Source: Bdellovibrio sp. ZAP7 (GTDB lineage Bacteria > Bacteroidota > Bacteroidia > Flavobacteriales > Flavobacteriaceae). Taken from it: a DNA stretch of 6,696 bases. The notes below the pieces were generated by a model, which saw only the letters and a list, made by a program, of their open reading frames with translations, had not been told where the DNA came from and made no database searches. Shown piece after piece: positions 6,267 to 6,696 of this stretch. The first letter of the stretch is position 1. Every line of letters starts with the position of its first letter. A program made the position numbers and the translations under genes. The stretch is taken from the NCBI GenBank assembly GCA_943324165.2, contig CALPKO020000075.1:1-6696 (forward strand), in the 5' to 3' direction.

Positions 6267-6696
6267 TTATTTTTCCTCAAAACTATTCAGGCATTTCAAC
6301 ATAATACTCATATTAGTTTCAAGATTATCTTCCAATTGACAAGAAGCAGTTAATGAGTAATATACTCCTTTCTGTTTGCTTTTTAAAAGTAAAGAAATTG
6401 TTTCTGTAGATTTTTTATTATCCGATTTAAAGTGAAAAAAGTAAGATTCATAACTCGTATTTTTTGTTTTATCACTTTCTACAATTTTTTCATTAGAATT
6501 TTTCTCAATTAACTTTTTCATTGATTCAAATTCTGTTTTCAAATCGTTATTATTTTCTTCGCTTTTATACTTTTGGACAGAGATTATTTTAGTAAATCTT
6601 GTTATCGAATCTGTTTGTCAAGCATCAATTCCAAGAATTATTTTTTTATTATCATATTCTTCAACTTTCCAATACCAATTTTTTGGAATTAAGATT
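6267..6696 (-). pseudogene. hypothetical PsbP/DUF1795-like protein with in-frame TGA, 5' end outside window
   Basis: One frame reads from the right edge to the TAA at 6267-6269 with a single internal stop, TGA at 6618-6620. The 25 codons before the stop (ILIPKNWYWKVEEYDNKKII then LGIDA) and the 25 after it (QTDSITRFTKIISVQKYKSE then ENNND) both look like real protein and continue into the 91-codon tail, which ends CLNSFEEK. A start after the stop would have to be the TTG at 6542 or ATG at 6521, both deep inside the apparent domain, so I treat this as one interrupted gene. The pattern (IPKNW near the start, a middle helix such as MKKLIEKN, a late KGVYYSLTASCQ strand and a final helix with CLNSF) resembles PsbP/DUF1795-like small secreted or lipid-anchored proteins; this is a weak fold-level resemblance. 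Its role is unknown. TGG (Trp) to TGA is the simplest origin. The N terminus, with any signal peptide, lies outside the window. Confidence 0.6.

Noticed and set aside
1..6696. CRISPR array, tRNA, rRNA or insertion sequence
   Set aside because: No spaced direct repeats, no tRNA cloverleaf or rRNA-like stretch, and no transposase coding sequence was seen on either strand.

Overview
This window looks like ordinary chromosome from a member of the Bacteroidota, most likely Flavobacteriaceae (Flavobacterium or a close relative). The DNA is AT-rich and promoters resemble the Bacteroidota pattern (TTG, about 20 bp, TAnnTTTG). Start codons follow A-rich leaders rather than strong Shine-Dalgarno sites. 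Several proteins have typical flavobacterial forms: a 'SAQ'-type signal peptide, a lipoprotein with a tandem beta-rich domain, and the Bacteroidota N-terminal module fused to a GH16 glucanase.

The left half is read on the minus strand. At the left edge is the 5' part of lon (ATP-dependent protease La), cut by the window just before the ATPase Walker A region. Upstream of it, and separated by an intrinsic terminator, is a 332-residue lipoprotein of unknown function built from two copies of one domain. Upstream again is a 12-TM transporter of the Atg22-like/UMF1 branch of the MFS. The lipoprotein has its own good promoter, whose -33 element lies in the last codons of the transporter gene. The two genes are therefore close together but probably separately promoted.

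The right half is mostly read on the plus strand. marC (a six-TM MarC/UPF0056 protein) is divergent from the transporter and should be annotated from the ATG at 3848, not from further upstream. A 415-bp gap follows that contains what looks like a small, heavily decayed coding region. Next comes a secreted GH16 beta-1,3-glucanase (laminarinase type) with an intact catalytic motif and no C-terminal sorting domain. The last gene, on the minus strand and running off the right edge, is a PsbP/DUF1795-like hypothetical protein interrupted by one in-frame TGA. Its 3' flank carries a nested inverted repeat followed by a T-rich tract.

The genes do not form an obvious pathway. Lon is housekeeping quality control, the transporter and MarC are inner-membrane proteins of unknown substrate, and the glucanase stands alone without a SusC/SusD pair in view. 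I found no convincing new multi-gene system. The points most worth checking are the interrupted gene at the right edge, the decayed coding traces between marC and the glucanase, and the unusual module fused to the glucanase.
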